The notes beneath the pieces are model-generated. The model did not search any database. It was not told where the DNA came from and worked only from the letters and a program-made list of their open reading frames with translations. 64,000 bases of DNA, taken from assembly GCA_001599595.1 (NCBI GenBank), contig BCHH01000012.1, positions 698,813 through 762,812 of the forward strand, read 5' to 3'. This stretch comes from Beverwykella pulmonaria. Lineage: Eukaryota > Ascomycota > Dothideomycetes > Pleosporales > Melanommataceae. How positions within the stretch are numbered: position 1 is the stretch's first letter; every line of letters begins with the position of its first letter. This document shows, one piece after another, positions 34,509 through 44,385 of the stretch. The position numbers were made by a program, and so were the translations under genes.

Positions 34509-35171
34509 ACCAGCATAGTCCACTAAGTTAGAGGGCTGAAAGAAGACTTGAGATGATGGACTCAGTCATCGTTGTTGCACTTGTTGCGAGTATCTGGTGG
34601 CCCCTCGCATTGCTGTTGTTTCCTGACCTTGATTTCACTATTTAACCTGTTTTGTTCCCACGCATCCCGTTAAAGTTCCCCTTTACCTCTCTCCTTCACC
34701 ATTTCCCCTTTGCGACGATGTTGATATCCAGCCTATCCGTTTGTTACTTGGACCAGCAGACTTCAGTTATAGATAGTGTTATGAATGCATTGATTTGAAT
34801 TGCCCCGGGTAAAAACTTGTGCTTTTTCTGCGAACTGCTTTCATGATAGAATCTGCTCATTTTCTTCACATCGGTATAGACACAAACGATCCTGGCTTAA
34901 ACAGAAGTCCTCGTATCCTTATACACTGTTGTAGTTGGAGTATATGATTCATAAACGCCAAGACAGCGGAGCTGCTTGACTCGCGCGCCAAAAAAGCTCT
35001 TGACGTTCAACCACCCCTCCCATCTATCAAATATTCAACCCAACCCAGAGCTCTCAGCCACAATCACACTGTTTGATCTTGCAAAGACCTCCTCGGATGA
35101 TGACACTGTAGCACACACCAGACCTCTCCAACAATGCCTCCCCCGCTCTCCGACGAATCTACAAACCCACC
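34509..35171. other. intergenic region
   Basis: About 660 bases, upstream of MTG1. Nothing was identified. Confidence 0.45.
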
Positions 35172-36236
35172 ATGTCCTTCCTCGCGCGCACCGCCTTTCC
35201 ACCACTCCCCTCCCTCCCACGATCCTATTTTCTGGGCCACCACAAGTCCGGCCTCCAAAAGATGAAACAACTCCTCGGCTCCATCGACCTTGTACTTGAG
35301 TGCCGCGACTACCGCGTCCCGCTCACATCTCGCAACCCACTCTTTGAGAAAACGCTCGAGGGGAAACAACGGATGATTGTGTACACGCATCGGGATCTCG
35401 GCGGGGTGGATAAGAGGAGTGAGGAAATCATAAGGAAATGGCATAGTGGTATGGGGGGTGTTATGGACACGGTGTTCGTGGCTAATGAGGGGGTGGATAG
35501 GAGGGGTGTCAGAGGGCTAGTTGATGTTTTGAGGAAGCATGCGATGAGGGAGTGGAAGTTGGTCGGGCACAGATTGCTCGTTGTGGGGATGCCAAACGTA
35601 GGTAAGAGTACACTTTTGAATGCGTTGAGGGTGCAGGGCATAGGAAAGGGGAAGGTTGCGCGAACGGGCGCCCAACCGGGGGTTACGAGGAAGGTTGGGA
35701 CGGGGGTGAAGATTATTCCGAGCGAGGATGATGTTGAGGAGGGAGAGAAGAGTAAATATAAGGGCGTGGGGGGGGGAGTGTATTTGGTGGATACACCCGG
35801 AGTGTTCATCCCTTATGTGCCGAATGCGGAGGCTATGATGAAGTTGGCGCTTTGTGGGAGCGTCAAGGATACTATTATCTCGCCTGTTATGCTAGCAGAT
35901 TACCTCCTGTACCGGATAAACCTGATCGATCCCTCCCTCTACTCGGACTACTCGGAGCCGACCAACGACATTGTCGAGCTCCTCGAGTCGATCGCGAAGA
36001 AGACAGGCAGGTTGGGTAAAGGGGGGAAGGCAGATACCGAAGCGACGAGTTTGTGGATGATTCAGAAGTGGAGGACGGGTCATTTGGGCAGGTTCCTGCT
36101 CGACGAGGTAGATGAGAGCGCGTTGGAGAAGAGTAGACTAGAAGAGGAGGAGAAGGGGCCAAGTTTTAATCAAGCAAGGAAGGCGGAGAAGGAGAGGAGG
36201 AGGGAGAGGGGACGGGCAAGGGGCGGCGTCGTCTGA
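35172..36236 (+). CDS. MTG1: Mtg1-type mitochondrial ribosome-associated GTPase
   Basis: Single exon, 354 aa. The GTPase motifs occur in the circularly permuted order of the YlqF/RbgA/Mtg1 family: a G4-like THRD (72-75), then G1 GMPNVGKST (139-147), a switch region with GVTR, and G3 DTPG (207-210). The N-terminus MSFLARTAFPPLPSLPRSYF is Arg/Ser-rich without acidic residues, as expected for a mitochondrial targeting sequence. The family assists late assembly of the large mitochondrial ribosomal subunit. A charged insertion (PSEDDVEEGEKSKYKG) separates G1 and G3. The C-terminal 40 residues are Arg/Lys/Glu-rich. Confidence 0.92.
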   Translation: MSFLARTAFPPLPSLPRSYFLGHHKSGLQKMKQLLGSIDLVLECRDYRVPLTSRNPLFEKTLEGKQRMIVYTHRDLGGVDKRSEEIIRKWHSGMGGVMDTVFVANEGVDRRGVRGLVDVLRKHAMREWKLVGHRLLVVGMPNVGKSTLLNALRVQGIGKGKVARTGAQPGVTRKVGTGVKIIPSEDDVEEGEKSKYKGVGGGVYLVDTPGVFIPYVPNAEAMMKLALCGSVKDTIISPVMLADYLLYRINLIDPSLYSDYSEPTNDIVELLESIAKKTGRLGKGGKADTEATSLWMIQKWRTGHLGRFLLDEVDESALEKSRLEEEEKGPSFNQARKAEKERRRERGRARGGVV

Positions 36237-36733
36237 GGAAGACTCTGGTATTCCCCTTTCCCCTCCAAATCCTTGACCACCTGCTCGACAACCTCTCTCC
36301 GAAATTCCCACGCTACGACCCTCACGTTCCTTTGATTCGTCCCGCACTGCAGCGAGATGCTCATCCCGATAGCGCTGCCTTGGTCTTTTTATAAAATTTT
36401 CACAGTGTGGAAACCGAGGGCAGTGGAGAGGTGGCGGAGATGTAGAGATAGTAGTATGTCGGTAGGATAGAGGTGAGCGAGGTCAAATAGAGAACTATGT
36501 AGATTTTTGAGCGGGGTGACCATTTTGTGAGGATGAAAAGGAGATTTTGGACTCGTGGGAGTGGAAGAAGGAGTTGAGCATTGGTAAGCTTCAATCCATA
36601 GGCTGGTTGTTGATTGTTGATATAGTCCATGTGAGGGGTATAGATTCAGCATTGAAAATCACAGTGTGAATTGGAGGTTGAAGTGAAAACAAAAATCTAT
36701 TGCCAGTCTTGTTCACTTCCATCTTTCCTTCCC
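36237..36733. other. intergenic region between convergent genes
   Basis: About 500 bases between the 3' ends of MTG1 and the CMD-like gene. No gene was seen. Confidence 0.45.
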
Positions 36734-37356
36734 TCAGAGCTTCGCCTCGTCCATGTCCACCCTCAACACGGTCGTCAATCTCGAAAACGTGTAATAGAAC
36801 CCCTGTTTCTTCTTAGTACTATTTTTTATGCATTCTCAACCCCCATCTCTGAATCTCTAATGCACATGTATGCACTTGCACATGGACTTGGACATAGACG
36901 TACCTGCAAGCTAACAACCTCAACAATCTCCCTCTCAGAAAACACCCCTTTCACACCTTCCCACACACCCTCCTGCACATCCCCACTCTCCGTCTCAATC
37001 AAGCCTTCTACGAAAGTTAATAACGCGAGCTCTATCTTGTCGAATCCTACGCCATCGCCCCCACCATTGGAGTAATATGCCTTGCTCTTCGCAGCCTTGA
37101 CAATGTCCTCCCTCTGTTCGTCTGTCACACCCGCTGCTTTGGATACGGGCGTGTGGTGTGTGAATTCGTAGGTTGAGTGCAGTTTGGCAGTTGTGAGGAG
37201 GATGACGAGCTCGCGGTGCTTAGCGGGGAGAGCGAGGTCGGTGAAGTGCGCACCGGCGAGGGCTGTCCATTTCTCGTATGTGCCCGCAGAGTGCGAGAGC
37301 AGTTTGAGAATGTTGAGTGGGTAGGCTGGTCCTTCGTTGTAGGAGAGGCGTGCCAT
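36734..37356 (-). CDS. carboxymuconolactone decarboxylase / AhpD-like protein
   Basis: Exons 37356-36904 and 36802-36734 give 173 aa, ending GFYYTFSRLTTVLRVDMDEA plus KL. The helical fold signature is visible: LALPAKHRELVILLTTAKLHSTYEFTHH reads like the CMD core in which an aromatic-Glu-x-x-His replaces the redox CxxC of AhpD. The protein has no cysteine pair, so an AhpD-type peroxidase role is unlikely. Fungal members are mostly uncharacterised. The last exon is identified by a clean GTACGT donor, an ACAG acceptor and the continued helical pattern. Confidence 0.82.
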
Positions 37357-37869
37357 GGTTGCGTTTGGAATGCCAGTAGAAGCTGCGCGGATCTAGGATC
37401 GAGGAAGCTGCAAAGCAAGATTTATATCGAAAGCGTATTCCAAATTCGATTTCAATAGAGGGGAGGGAGAAAGCGGTATTAGAAGTTGAGATTGGATATC
37501 GAAGTTGGAGAAAGAGGAGTGGACCTCGGTTGTGGGTTTTTCACTGACTCTTTCTGAGCTTTCTGACCTTAACTCGGAGTTTTGCAAGATGGTGAAGGGA
37601 GGAGGGCAAATGAAATTGAATAGAGGGCCGAAAATTAAAGGTTTGTTCGAACATGCGGACCAGTGATACCTAATACAAGAGAGAACGAACGTAGTAAGAA
37701 AGACTAGTCTTGGCAAAATCTACAAAGTCCTTAAATCGATTTGTTGTATTGGTGCTGTACCCTATTGGTCCACGTTCACACCCATAGATAGGTATGCCGA
37801 ACTCCAGAATGAGGGATGTATATGGCATTCTCCAAAACTCCGTGGGAATGCAAAATCCAAATCCATCTA
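37357..37869. other. intergenic region
   Basis: About 510 bases; promoter of the CMD-like gene and 3' region of FUN26. No other gene was seen. Confidence 0.45.
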
Positions 37870-39279
37870 TCATGACCCAGCCGCAAGGAAGCTCAAGAAG
37901 CTCCCAGCCGTCAAGCCTGCAACGAGACACAGCGACATGAAGCCTCCTGCTGCCTCTCGTTCCTCAGCATCAACCCACTCCACGAAGCCCATCATGCAGC
38001 TACTCCCAACATACCCGTTCGAGATTCCATAAAGAACCTGAACTATAAGGAGGTAGAACGCATCAGAATTGACCTTGGCGCCCTTCCCACCTATGTTACA
38101 AAGGAAATACATGGGAATGAACACAACTCTAGACACTGCAAGAATGAAAAGAACGCGAGGGCGAGCGGTAAGACTGAGAGCGGGTATGGCTGGGAGAACT
38201 CGGCCGATGAGATCCCCAACGTTCCAGAAAAGAAAGGCGAGGGGAATAAATGACGAGGGTTGGAAGAGACGAGGGGCCGAGAGTGGGTCGCGAACACTTT
38301 GGATCTGTCCAGTGAAGACAGGGAACATCATGGTGATGGCGAAGGTGAGGAAAACGGCCCCACCAAGCCAGAACAGCTTTCGCAAGAGTCTCGTGAGAGG
38401 TATCTCCTTGGTCTCTTCAGAGTCAGCGTTCTCTTCGGACTCAAGGGCATGCTTGATGCTCTCTTTAGAGCCGTGGCGAGAGCGTAGGTAGACGAATGCA
38501 ACCAGGGAGGTGGTGCAAATGACCGTAGCGGTCAAGAAGTAGGCGAATGCGGAAGTACTGGACTCCTGAGGTGCACCCGCTTCGGACTTCCTCTCTGGTA
38601 CCGAGAGAACCGAGACGATCTGAGCGATACAAGGCAAGACTCCGGCGATGCCCTGTCCCATCATGATTGCTTGTGTGTATTCCTCTCGTCCGAATCCAGA
38701 CACATATGCAAATAGTCCGTTCTGACATAAAGCGGCAGCCAAGCTGGTGCACAGAACTACGATCATCAAGAAAGCGAAGTAGACGCCTGCAGTTACACCC
38801 AGAAACAGCCGTGTGGACATGGCGAGGAACACGAATACGACCAGATTGATGGCAAGAGATGCCATGATACGCTTTGGGTAGGAGGCACGGGCCTGGAGCT
38901 TCGTCAAGACTATGATAGACCCGAAGCTCCCAACCGTCGACACGGAGAGCTCCGCGGACTGGAAGTTCCGGAGGAGGCGTTCGGAGGAGGCGAAGCGGTG
39001 CTGGAAGTAGGGAGCAGCGGCAAGAAACATGTTCCTGGAGCCAGTTAGCATACAACCACCAACGGAGATGTAGATCAAGTACCATGCCCAGAGCATAGCA
39101 ATGCCCAACAACATGAAGATGGAGTAGTCGATCCACGAGAACACCTGGTGGCTGGGATGTTCGATCGGTTCTCCGTCTAGGTCCTCATAACCGCCTTCCA
39201 GAGGTTGGTATGAAGCGTCCATCCCCCCCGACTCCTCCGACCCAAACAATCTCCTCTGTATACTTCTTAAGCGGTCCAT
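37870..39279 (-). CDS. FUN26: equilibrative nucleoside transporter (Fun26/ENT family)
   Basis: Polytopic membrane protein of 453 aa from exons 39279-39083 and 39034-37870. The N-terminal cytosolic part is acidic (GGYEDLDGEPIEHPS). About eleven hydrophobic segments follow, with ENT landmarks: the first helix FMLLGIAMLWAWNMFLAAAPYFQ, MMGQGIAGVLP in helix 5, FLFWNVGDLIGR in helix 8 and ISNGYVGSSCMM in helix 10. Removing the 48-nt intron 39082-39035 (GTACTT donor, GCTAAC branch, CCAG acceptor) joins AMLWAW to NMFLAAAP, the conserved first helix. The intron is in frame and stopless, so an unspliced reading adds 16 residues in the helix. Yeast Fun26 transports nucleosides across the vacuolar membrane. 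Start could instead be the in-frame ATG at 39297 (six more residues). Confidence 0.9.
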   Translation of the reverse strand: MDRLRSIQRRLFGSEESGGMDASYQPLEGGYEDLDGEPIEHPSHQVFSWIDYSIFMLLGIAMLWAWYLIYISVGGCMLTGSRNMFLAAAPYFQHRFASSERLLRNFQSAELSVSTVGSFGSIIVLTKLQARASYPKRIMASLAINLVVFVFLAMSTRLFLGVTAGVYFAFLMIVVLCTSLAAALCQNGLFAYVSGFGREEYTQAIMMGQGIAGVLPCIAQIVSVLSVPERKSEAGAPQESSTSAFAYFLTATVICTTSLVAFVYLRSRHGSKESIKHALESEENADSEETKEIPLTRLLRKLFWLGGAVFLTFAITMMFPVFTGQIQSVRDPLSAPRLFQPSSFIPLAFLFWNVGDLIGRVLPAIPALSLTARPRVLFILAVSRVVFIPMYFLCNIGGKGAKVNSDAFYLLIVQVLYGISNGYVGSSCMMGFVEWVDAEEREAAGGFMSLCLVAGLTAGSFLSFLAAGS

Positions 39280-39738
39280 GGTGATATTCCGAATCATTCA
39301 AAGGCGGCCCAGTTGTAGGACTCGGCAAAGCGGAGGATACGTCGGGGTGCCGGCGGAGGGGTCTAGAGACGAGGTAATGGTGTTGAGGGCGATGAGACGT
39401 AGGCAAGCATCTCTCAGGACCCCCACACAGTCAAGACCAACTGGTGACTGTTGAGGCGCAGGTGATGGTGTCAGATGCGTGCTGTAGATGCCTAACACAT
39501 GATGCACGCGCTCACCACGCGTGGCTTGGCAGGATTATGTAATCGGCTCTGGCTTGTGTACCGGTGCGGTGGATCAACACCCCGCCATTGCCCCTCCGAC
39601 TTTTAGAATCACGTACCTCAACCTCACCCCACCATTCCACCTCTTCTCTCTCTGCCGACAACTACTTGTGGTCGCGCATGTGGTACGCCGACTGCAATTG
39701 TCTGCTAATCGTGTCACTCACCTATCTCCGGATAGACA
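39280..39738. promoter_or_regulatory. divergent promoter region, FUN26 / IWR1
   Basis: About 460 bases between two divergent start codons. No specific sites are claimed. Confidence 0.5.
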
Positions 39739-40842
39739 ATGTCTCGCAACCCGCCCCAAACTCTCTCCGTAAAGAGGAAGCGCAATGAGGCCCCTGTCGA
39801 CTCTCTCGTCGTCGAGCGCACCGAGAAGCGGCAGAAAAGCGACATCTTCCCCCTCGCAGGGAAGTCAGCGGCACTAACGACTGCACAAGAGGAGAGCCAG
39901 GCGAAGAGCAACACCAACGACGCATCGGTCATCTATCGACGGGTAGAGATATCCAGCGTCACAATCACACAGTCGATTGTCTCCAACGGAACGCAAGCTC
40001 CACGGAGATTTCTCGTAGACAGGACGGCCGGACAGCGTATCCTCGTCGAGCATCGACCCGTGGTGGAAGATAAACAGGCGCACGATGGCGAACAAGGACA
40101 TGCACCCAGCGCTCCAAAGGTCAAGACACCAAAGCCGATTCCAGAGCAACCTTCACGCCCGCGGAAGCGTCCAGGTCATGCCGCGGCTCTGCCTCCGGGC
40201 GTGGCCGCAAAAGTCGCAGAGAAAGTTCAAAAGGCTAAAGCCGAACCATCAGAGGATGTCGTCCGCCAATTCGAGAAGTTTTCAGAACAGGTAGAAAAGG
40301 AGGAATCAGCCGCACATGAGCCCCCCTTGAGTCACTCCAAGCGGAACGTCAAGCCAAGGGCGCCGAAACTCAGATACAAGGATCGACATCCAGAGAAGGT
40401 GCAGGAGAAGGACCACGATGCCATGGAAGTCGACACCGACGAGTACGTCTACGATACTTACGTCCGGGAAATCGTGCTACCCGACGCCAATGGCAAGATA
40501 CCTGAACCCGAGGGCACCGTGGGTTTCATTGTCATTAACGAGGAGGATGAAGAGTGGTGGAACGGGGATGATGAGAGTGACAGAGAGTTCGACACCGATG
40601 ATGAGGATGAGAATGCCGAGGACTACTATGCCAACGATTACCCAGAGGATGAACTTAGCTCCGACGACGAATATGACAGGAATCCATACAACAAGTACCA
40701 CGGCGACGATGATGAGGAATATGATCTAGGCGACGACCCTGACAGCAATGAGGAAAAGGACGGCCCGCTCCGTCAGAGTGTCCCTGTCCCACTCCCTGTA
40801 GCGCCCTCGCGGCCCGGGTACTGGGGTCGTCAAGGGGAATGA
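39739..40842 (+). CDS. IWR1: Iwr1, RNA polymerase II nuclear import factor
   Basis: Single exon, 367 aa. The Iwr1 domain is clear at about residues 232-310: DEYVYDTYVREIVLPDANG, GFIVINEEDEEWW, DDESDREFDTDDEDENAEDY and YANDYPEDELSSDDE. The N-terminus has a basic segment (SVKRKRNEAP, residues 10-19), which fits the bipartite nuclear localisation signal of Iwr1, and the middle is Lys/Pro-rich and disordered. Iwr1 binds the active-centre cleft of assembled Pol II and guides it into the nucleus, then is exported. Head-to-head with FUN26. Confidence 0.93.
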   Translation: MSRNPPQTLSVKRKRNEAPVDSLVVERTEKRQKSDIFPLAGKSAALTTAQEESQAKSNTNDASVIYRRVEISSVTITQSIVSNGTQAPRRFLVDRTAGQRILVEHRPVVEDKQAHDGEQGHAPSAPKVKTPKPIPEQPSRPRKRPGHAAALPPGVAAKVAEKVQKAKAEPSEDVVRQFEKFSEQVEKEESAAHEPPLSHSKRNVKPRAPKLRYKDRHPEKVQEKDHDAMEVDTDEYVYDTYVREIVLPDANGKIPEPEGTVGFIVINEEDEEWWNGDDESDREFDTDDEDENAEDYYANDYPEDELSSDDEYDRNPYNKYHGDDDEEYDLGDDPDSNEEKDGPLRQSVPVPLPVAPSRPGYWGRQGE

Positions 40843-41751
40843 AGGGCACTGGAATCCATGTCTTCAGACAGGTACGATTTCTGCATTCTAGCGAGCTGCC
40901 TCCATGATACGTTAAGCAGACGAACCCCTTCACCAACCAGGAATGGCCATGCACAACAACCTGAATATCCAAATGGATGGATTTTAGGGAGGAGGGCCGG
41001 TGAACTGGTGCTTTCAGGGTAATACCAATTTTACATGCTGGAGAGTTGCTTGTATTATGTCTAAGATCTCTCCCGGCTTTATTGCTTCGAGCAGATGAAT
41101 ACTAAGAAACAAACATCTTTGAATACACACACATAGAACAAATGTGGGAACACGCCATGGTTCTGAGCCACATCATCACAATCGTACAACTCGTATTTTA
41201 ACTCAAACACTGTACTAACTCCCTCTCCAACAATCTCCATCCATCAACTCCCTCCACCCCATCCGTTCAAATCCCTCACACCTCAGTGTCATGGTCGCGG
41301 GAAGTGATATGTCAAGGGGATTTAGGAACTTGCTATCCGTAGAATGTAGGTGTGAGAAGGGAGGAGTCGTAGTTGGAGTGGCGTTGATAGAGGGTGAATC
41401 GAACGATGTGCCGCAAGGATCTTGGAGTACTGAATGTCACCAATAGTTGAATTCTAAAGTGGGGAGGAAGAATCAATAATCATCTCATTTGATTTGTGAA
41501 GGTACCAATGACTGAAGGAAGGGGTATATCGGTAACGCCGAATGATCTCATCTGTACCCATGAAAGACAAAGACCGCCCAATGCAACAAATACAGCAATT
41601 CGTCCAGCCGTACGAAAAGGCATGCTGCTGACCATATCCAACCATAAACGCCACACGATCCCGTGAAGAGATCAAATCTCATCCGATTCAAAGGCCCGTA
41701 TAACAATAAATCTTTTCCAAGCGGAACATGAAGAAGAGATGGCACTCAAAT
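40843..41751. other. intergenic region between convergent genes
   Basis: About 900 bases between the 3' ends of IWR1 and SGF73. No gene was seen. Confidence 0.45.
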
Positions 41752-43419
41752 CTAGGAGCCGCCCATACTTGCGACACTAGCAATGCTGCTCTTCCGCTGC
41801 TGGGGTCCGGGGCCTGGTAACTGCCCAGGTAGAATCTGTCTCGGGCCGGTATTCGAAGCGCCCGCCATGCTAATAGAGCTCTGTCTTCTGCTTCCCGGGT
41901 TCAAGCCACCAGACGGACCATCTAATCCAGCGCTCAAAGGGGTTGCAAACCCACTCATGCCACCTGCACTTTGTGGGAAATTCTCCGCGGTAGCACTGGC
42001 GGGTGCGCCCATCATGCCTAGTGCTAGGCTCCTTCCAGTGCCCATATTCTCGCCGCCGGGTGGGATGCTTGAAAAGATGGAGCCGCCGTGTGGTGTGCCT
42101 AAAGCCGAACGGAGCATGTCTTTCATACGGATGTATTGATACTTGGATCTCTGTGATACCGGAGTAAAGGTCGCCATGGGGCGAGGACGATGTCGTGCCA
42201 GCGCTGCCATAATGGCTTCCTTCTCTTCATCAGAGTCAACGGCACCGGATGGTTCCAGGTCTTCCGGTAGTGGTGCGTTCGCATCAATTGCAGCACCTAA
42301 GAGCCCATGTTAGCTTACCAAAACCAGGACATCGACATTAAGGCAGTAGATTGCGGAGAAAGGAAGAGGCAAAGAAAGAAGAATGATGAATGGAAAAGTA
42401 CTGGAAGCAAAGAAATGAACGAATAGAGAGGAGTGAAAGAAGAGTCGTGCAGAGTGCATGGGTTGATAAATGGACTCACGTTGTTGCTTCGCCTGGTTCT
42501 TTTTCTGATATTGTGCCAACAGCATATCGTATGGCAAACTCCTGCCCGGCACCGCTCTTTTCAAGCCCATACTATGGCTCTTGCAGGTCAAGCTTCGGGC
42601 GCAGAATCCGTTGTTCGGGAGCGCAACACCGCACTGCTTTTCAACATCGACCGGCCCCTTAGGCCTTGCCGCCTTCGGCTTCGGTTCATCCTTTTTCTTC
42701 TTCTTCGCGTTTGGTGCCTTCTCCGCATCGCCGTCAATCTTTCTCTTCTTTCCCTTCTTCGCGCCCTCTCCATCGACAACAGCACCCTTGACAGCAGATT
42801 TCCGGGCATTGTTCTTTCCGCCTTCGTCATCATCCTTCTCGCCCTTCTCCTTCCGCAGCGCTGCGTCCTTGGCCTCTTTTGCTTCCTTTTTCTTTTTGAG
42901 CTTCTCTTGCTTCCTATTCAGGCAGTCGCGTATATGGTTCGCAGAAACGGCGCGGAGTACAGGTCGGCGGCAGTGCTTGCATTGGACCACATCGACTTTG
43001 TCTTCTACTGGACGGCCGGTCGAGAAACCCGCCAGCGTCTTTTCGTCCAAGGGATTAACTAGCGGGGAGGAGGACCCGGCCGGCGTGTTTGACCGTTTGG
43101 AATTATCGACGTCTAGCAGTTCGTGAGTACTGGATCTATATCGACCGAATACCGTGCCAAAGTGGCCATGGGAAACGTACTAATGGTCTCGCTTTCCTTC
43201 CAGTTGCCTGGTATTGACGGTTTGGGCGCCGGCTTCTTGATCTTGAGGATGACAGGCTTCTTATCTTTCTCACTGAGAGCGTCTTTCACAATACTGGCGT
43301 CAACTAGGCTAGTCTTGGGCGTCGAACCTGGTGGTGCAGGCGCTGTAGCACATGTAAATATGGGGTGAATGAGGGGTGTTGCGGCTCAACTGACCTTTGC
43401 GGGCGCCGTTCGCGGCCAT
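41752..43419 (-). CDS. SGF73: SAGA-associated factor Sgf73 (ataxin-7-like, SCA7 domain)
   Basis: Four exons (43419-43395, 43342-43181, 43112-42480, 42296-41752) give 454 aa. A zinc-binding knuckle [21 protein letters not shown] lies at about residues 104-124, followed by a Lys/Glu-rich linker with KKGKKRK-type nuclear signals. The SCA7 domain follows: [20 protein letters not shown], then [20 protein letters not shown]. The C-terminal third is Ser/Gly/Pro-rich. Sgf73 anchors the deubiquitinase module (Ubp8-Sgf11-Sus1) to SAGA and stimulates H2B deubiquitination. Exon 1 encodes only MAANGARK. All four junctions use GT-AG and keep the frame. Confidence 0.92.
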
Positions 43420-44385
43420 GATTAGGGTGGGCTTGAGGCTTCCGGGGCGCGTCGGTAGGTATGAAAAGCCGACAGGAAGAGAGCTTGATGCGTGAAAATG
43501 GTTATTAAGTCGGCGGAATGTCCACGCGGATGGGAGAGCGTGGGTTGTGATGGATGCTGTGGTGAACGCCGCAGCGCCTACCCGCGCCGCTTGCCAAGAC
43601 CACGTGATCAATCACCCAAAGCGTTCAAGTACGTCACAATTGATATATCATCGCGTTCGAGCCAACGTTTGGAAAAAAGTAAAGCGATTTCGACTAGAGG
43701 GAAAGAGGATGGAAGTAACCTGACTAAGTTCTAATGTATCTGCTCGAGGGAGTCTGGTATTGCGACTCTGATGTACTTGCTACGAGCGAACACAAAGCAT
43801 TGCTTAATATGAAAGGAGGCTCTAGTCTAGCTTCTGCTCGAATGGAACATACTAGGACAAGGGAAACACAATCAAAGAAGCCTTGCGAAGTAACGTGGTA
43901 TCTATCAGGAGGTGCTGAGTCGTATTAAGCATTCGCAACGACATCGAGCCTAAAATTGTCTACGTGATTAAATCTACAGATATACATTTGAAAGCTTCAG
44001 GCACTTTTAGAAGCGCCGACAGAGGTGACCGCTCAAGCTCCATGCAATGCTGTTCCCACACGATAGTAGACATGCTATCCAAACGCCTGTTTACACCACC
44101 TCAACCATCAAACGAACGACGCGGGTCGCTAGAAGGCTACCCAGAAGAAAAACATCTGGATAGATCCATCAAGGCATGGACATAAAACAAACACCCCCCA
44201 ACTCCAGGGATAATGCATAGTAATAGGTGTATGTGGTGACATCGAGAAGAACCCGAGACGTGAGATCGAGTCCCAGTGAACGCCATGCTACCCGTGCTTT
44301 CGTAAATCGTTACTCTAAAAGATTTTCGTGCTGAAAATGAAGGAAGCTGACTTGACGGAGCTAGTGGGGACACTTCGAGGCCATG
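43420..44385. other. intergenic region SGF73 - ITC1
   Basis: About 970 bases, upstream of SGF73 and 3' of ITC1. No gene was seen. Confidence 0.45.

Noticed and set aside
38465..39136. 223-codon minus-strand frame overlapping FUN26
   Set aside because: Same strand, shifted frame; rich in His/Cys/Arg with no family signature, while the FUN26 frame shows conserved ENT helices.
37870..39297. 475-residue uninterrupted reading of the nucleoside transporter
   Set aside because: It keeps a clear 48-nt intron that interrupts the conserved first helix.
42433..43126. Long plus-strand frames (209 and 181 codons) at SGF73
   Set aside because: Leu/Phe/Ser-rich shadows of the Lys/Glu-rich SGF73 exon 3 on the other strand.
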